DNA of 64,000 nucleotides from Torreya grandis (lineage: Eukaryota; Streptophyta; Pinopsida; Cupressales; Taxaceae), in contig JARHVA010000315.1 in the NCBI GenBank assembly GCA_037957365.1, forward strand, positions 4,459,001-4,523,000, in the 5' to 3' direction. Both the position numbers and the translations under genes were made by a program. The notes under the pieces are model-generated. The model had not been told where the DNA came from and did not search any database. It saw only the letters and a program-made list of their open reading frames with translations. Shown piece after piece: positions 62,690-64,000 of the stretch; within the stretch, counting starts at the first letter, position 1, and the number at the start of each line of letters is the position of its first letter.

Positions 62690-63120
62690 GGGTTAAACTG
62701 GGAGCCAATCTAAGCCATCCTATTAGCCTCAAAGTTTTGACTTCTAGGGATTATCTCAATATTAAAACCTTCAAAATATTCTATCAAATCCCAAATCCTA
62801 TGCCTGTAGGATCTCATTCTCACATTTTTTGCTACTACCTTTTCCCTAATTTACTTTACTACTAATTCTAAATCTCCTTTTACTTTTAGGTTTTTTATTC
62901 CCTTTTTCTTGGCTAGTAGGAGCCCATGTACTAAAGATTCATACTCTGCATCATTATTAGTGCAAGCAAATTAGAATCGGATAGCCCTTAAAATTTTATC
63001 ACCATTTGGAGCAGTAAAACAAATTCCTGCTCCAGCACCATGTCTACTTCTAGCTCCATCAAAATTCAAAGTCCAGAGCTCTGAATCTTGAACAGTAGGT
63101 ACTTCTTCCCTTTGAACATT
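62690..63120 (-). pseudogene. RNase HI domain placed before RT (third gypsy element)
   Basis: Same frame as protease and RT. Reads ELWTLNFDGARSRHGAGAGI, FACTNNDAEYESLVHGLLLA, LKVKGDLELVVK(stop)IREK, YRHRIWDLIEYFEGF and IPRSQNFEANRMA. The Asp (FDGA), Glu (AEYES) and Asp (GDLEL) of the RNase HI site are present; the last Asp is Asn (ANRMA for ADRLA). Three stops interrupt it. This is the archaeal-type RNase H fold family known as the second RNase H of Tat elements, but here it lies between protease and RT. Confidence 0.85.
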
Positions 63121-63129
63121 TGAGATCTC

Positions 63130-63423
63130 CTAATATTCATCAAAAATGACATATGTACCCAAACCAGTAGAGTCATAGTTCCCATATGGGTCGCTATGCA
63201 TCATAGCCAAAAATTGGCTGTTTTCTTCTTCTTGATCATGCTCAGTCCAGTATCCTAGTTCTTTGACAAAATTTCTTTCTTCTTTATTCAACATGGCATG
63301 ATCTGTTTCTAATCTTGTTGTTGGTTCATTGGTGATATGGTCTTTGGACAGTGGTTCAGATAGAATTTTCATCTTTGAACTGTATTTGGTTCTTAGGATG
63401 AGGTGAGACCAGTCAAAAGACAT
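63130..63423 (-). pseudogene. protease-RNase HI spacer of the third gypsy element
   Basis: A 97-codon open segment of the polyprotein (SFDWSHLILRTKYSSKMKI... DPYGNYDSTGLGTYVIFDEY). No domain recognised. It ends at a TAG and continues in frame to the RNase HI. Confidence 0.65.
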
Positions 63424-63860
63424 ATATCCTCCTATTTTTGCTATAAAATCTCTGGATAAACATAAACCAAAGATGGGAGGTATATCTATGACAACTATAT
63501 CTTGGTTGACAATTATGTTGGGACATGTGTATGACTACAAGGGGAGTTGTTTAATTCTACCTATGGTTTGCACTGTTTTGCCATCTAGCTGCATAACTCC
63601 CTTTGCAAGGGGTTCATATTTTATTTTCAAAGCATCAGCTATTTGCTTGGGCATCACAGTTGTACTAGCTCCAGAATCTATCAATACATTATGCAGGAGT
63701 TTTTTTCCAACTATCAGAGTCAAATAGAAAGGCTCTGGCTTGGATTTACTTACTTGTGCTGCATTGTTCACGAAGGCTATTGTCATTGGAGGAACCGTAT
63801 CTTTGAGCTTTTCCTTTCCAGCAGGTCCTTCCTTGGTAACATCACCTTTAGGCACTGCTT
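63424..63860 (-). pseudogene. aspartic protease of the third gypsy element
   Basis: The open frame 63535-63855 has a Lys/Glu head, then FYLTLIVGKKLLHNVLIDSGASTTVMP with an intact catalytic DSG, and KQIADALKIKYEPLAKGVMQLDG. After TAG (63535) it continues SYTCPNIIVNQDIVVIDIPPIFGLCLSRDFI, which is the flap and C-terminal half of a retropepsin-like fold. It would process the polyprotein. Confidence 0.85.
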
Positions 63861-64000
63861 GCCCTTATAGAGCTTCTTACAGTAGTGTTTTTTTCTCAGG
63901 AATAGCCAAGATATCCCATATAGATACTTGTGCTGGAGTCCTCTTTAATTGGTCCACTACATTGATCAGTCCCAAAGACTGAGTTTTTTGGTAATAGGGA
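63861..64000 (-). pseudogene. gag-protease connector at the window edge
   Basis: Same frame upstream: SLGLINVVDQLKRTPAQVSI followed by WDILAIPEKKTLL, with two TAA stops where Gln would be expected. K/RTPAQ.S is a recurrent motif just before the protease in plant gypsy polyproteins. The rest of gag lies outside the window. Confidence 0.65.

Larger units (their letters stand above)
57482..64000 (-). mobile_element. third Ty3/gypsy element (minus), truncated by the window edge
   Basis: 3' LTR 57482-59551, then (leftward transcription read from the right edge) gag-end/protease, RNase HI, RT, RNase H and integrase. All open segments from 63855 down to 59650 share one reading frame; only stop codons interrupt it. 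It is inserted in the right LTR of the Tat-like element at GGGTTC. The 5' LTR and gag lie outside the window. Confidence 0.85.

Noticed and set aside
59650..63860. Stop codon readthrough or recoding in the third gypsy polyprotein
   Set aside because: About 15 stops spread over all domains, several at expected Gln/Trp sites, fit mutation better than programmed readthrough.
61328..63982. Plus-strand open frames of 75-99 codons
   Set aside because: Antisense shadows of the RT and protease frames of the third gypsy element.

Overview
This 64 kb window looks like nuclear DNA from a land plant with a large, repeat-rich genome. It is very AT-rich, carries long (TA)n, (TG)n and (AAT)n tracts, and is packed with Ty3/gypsy and Ty1/copia LTR retrotransposons inserted into one another. 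I found no convincing host gene, tRNA, rRNA or CRISPR array. I cannot name the species. A gymnosperm or other large-genome plant is a guess from composition and element style only.

Layout from left to right. 1-3766: a minus-strand element with a 3' LTR running off the left edge, a polypurine tract at 856-870, a PBS-like site at 2399-2412 and a truncated right LTR. 3767-15010: decayed chromovirus copy A (plus strand; protease, RT, RNase H, integrase, chromodomain-like tail), interrupted by a young, internally deleted copia element at 10441-14805 with a perfect 5-bp target duplication (CCTCC). 15010-17090: minus-strand copia debris, including a 311-bp LTR and a gag fragment. 17190-38150: chromovirus copy B, homologous to copy A along its length and including the same downstream copia fragment. 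It is split inside its protease by a 13.9 kb non-coding element (19773-33719) with giant LTRs (about 6.1 and 5.35 kb), PBS, PPT and a TTGGT target duplication. 38150-39215: copia RT/RNase H debris (minus).

39216-57481: a minus-strand Tat-like gypsy element (gag, protease, RT, RNase H, second RNase H, integrase). Its 3' region was invaded by a smaller minus-strand element (42373-48446) whose only reading frame holds a G-patch domain. 57482-64000: a third minus-strand gypsy element, truncated by the window edge. It runs protease, RNase HI, RT, RNase H, integrase in one frame broken only by stop codons.

The nesting gives a relative order: chromovirus/copia composite, then its duplication, then LARD-like, Tat, G-patch and third-gypsy insertions. 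The internally deleted copia (LTRs about 3% different by eye) is the youngest datable event. The most unusual points are the two placements of the extra RNase H in two neighbouring gypsy elements, the G-patch frame in a non-autonomous element, the giant-LTR element, and families of short palindromic motifs (CCGAC-type, GGTTGAC-type) inside LTRs or leader regions. All coding features are pseudogenes of mobile elements.
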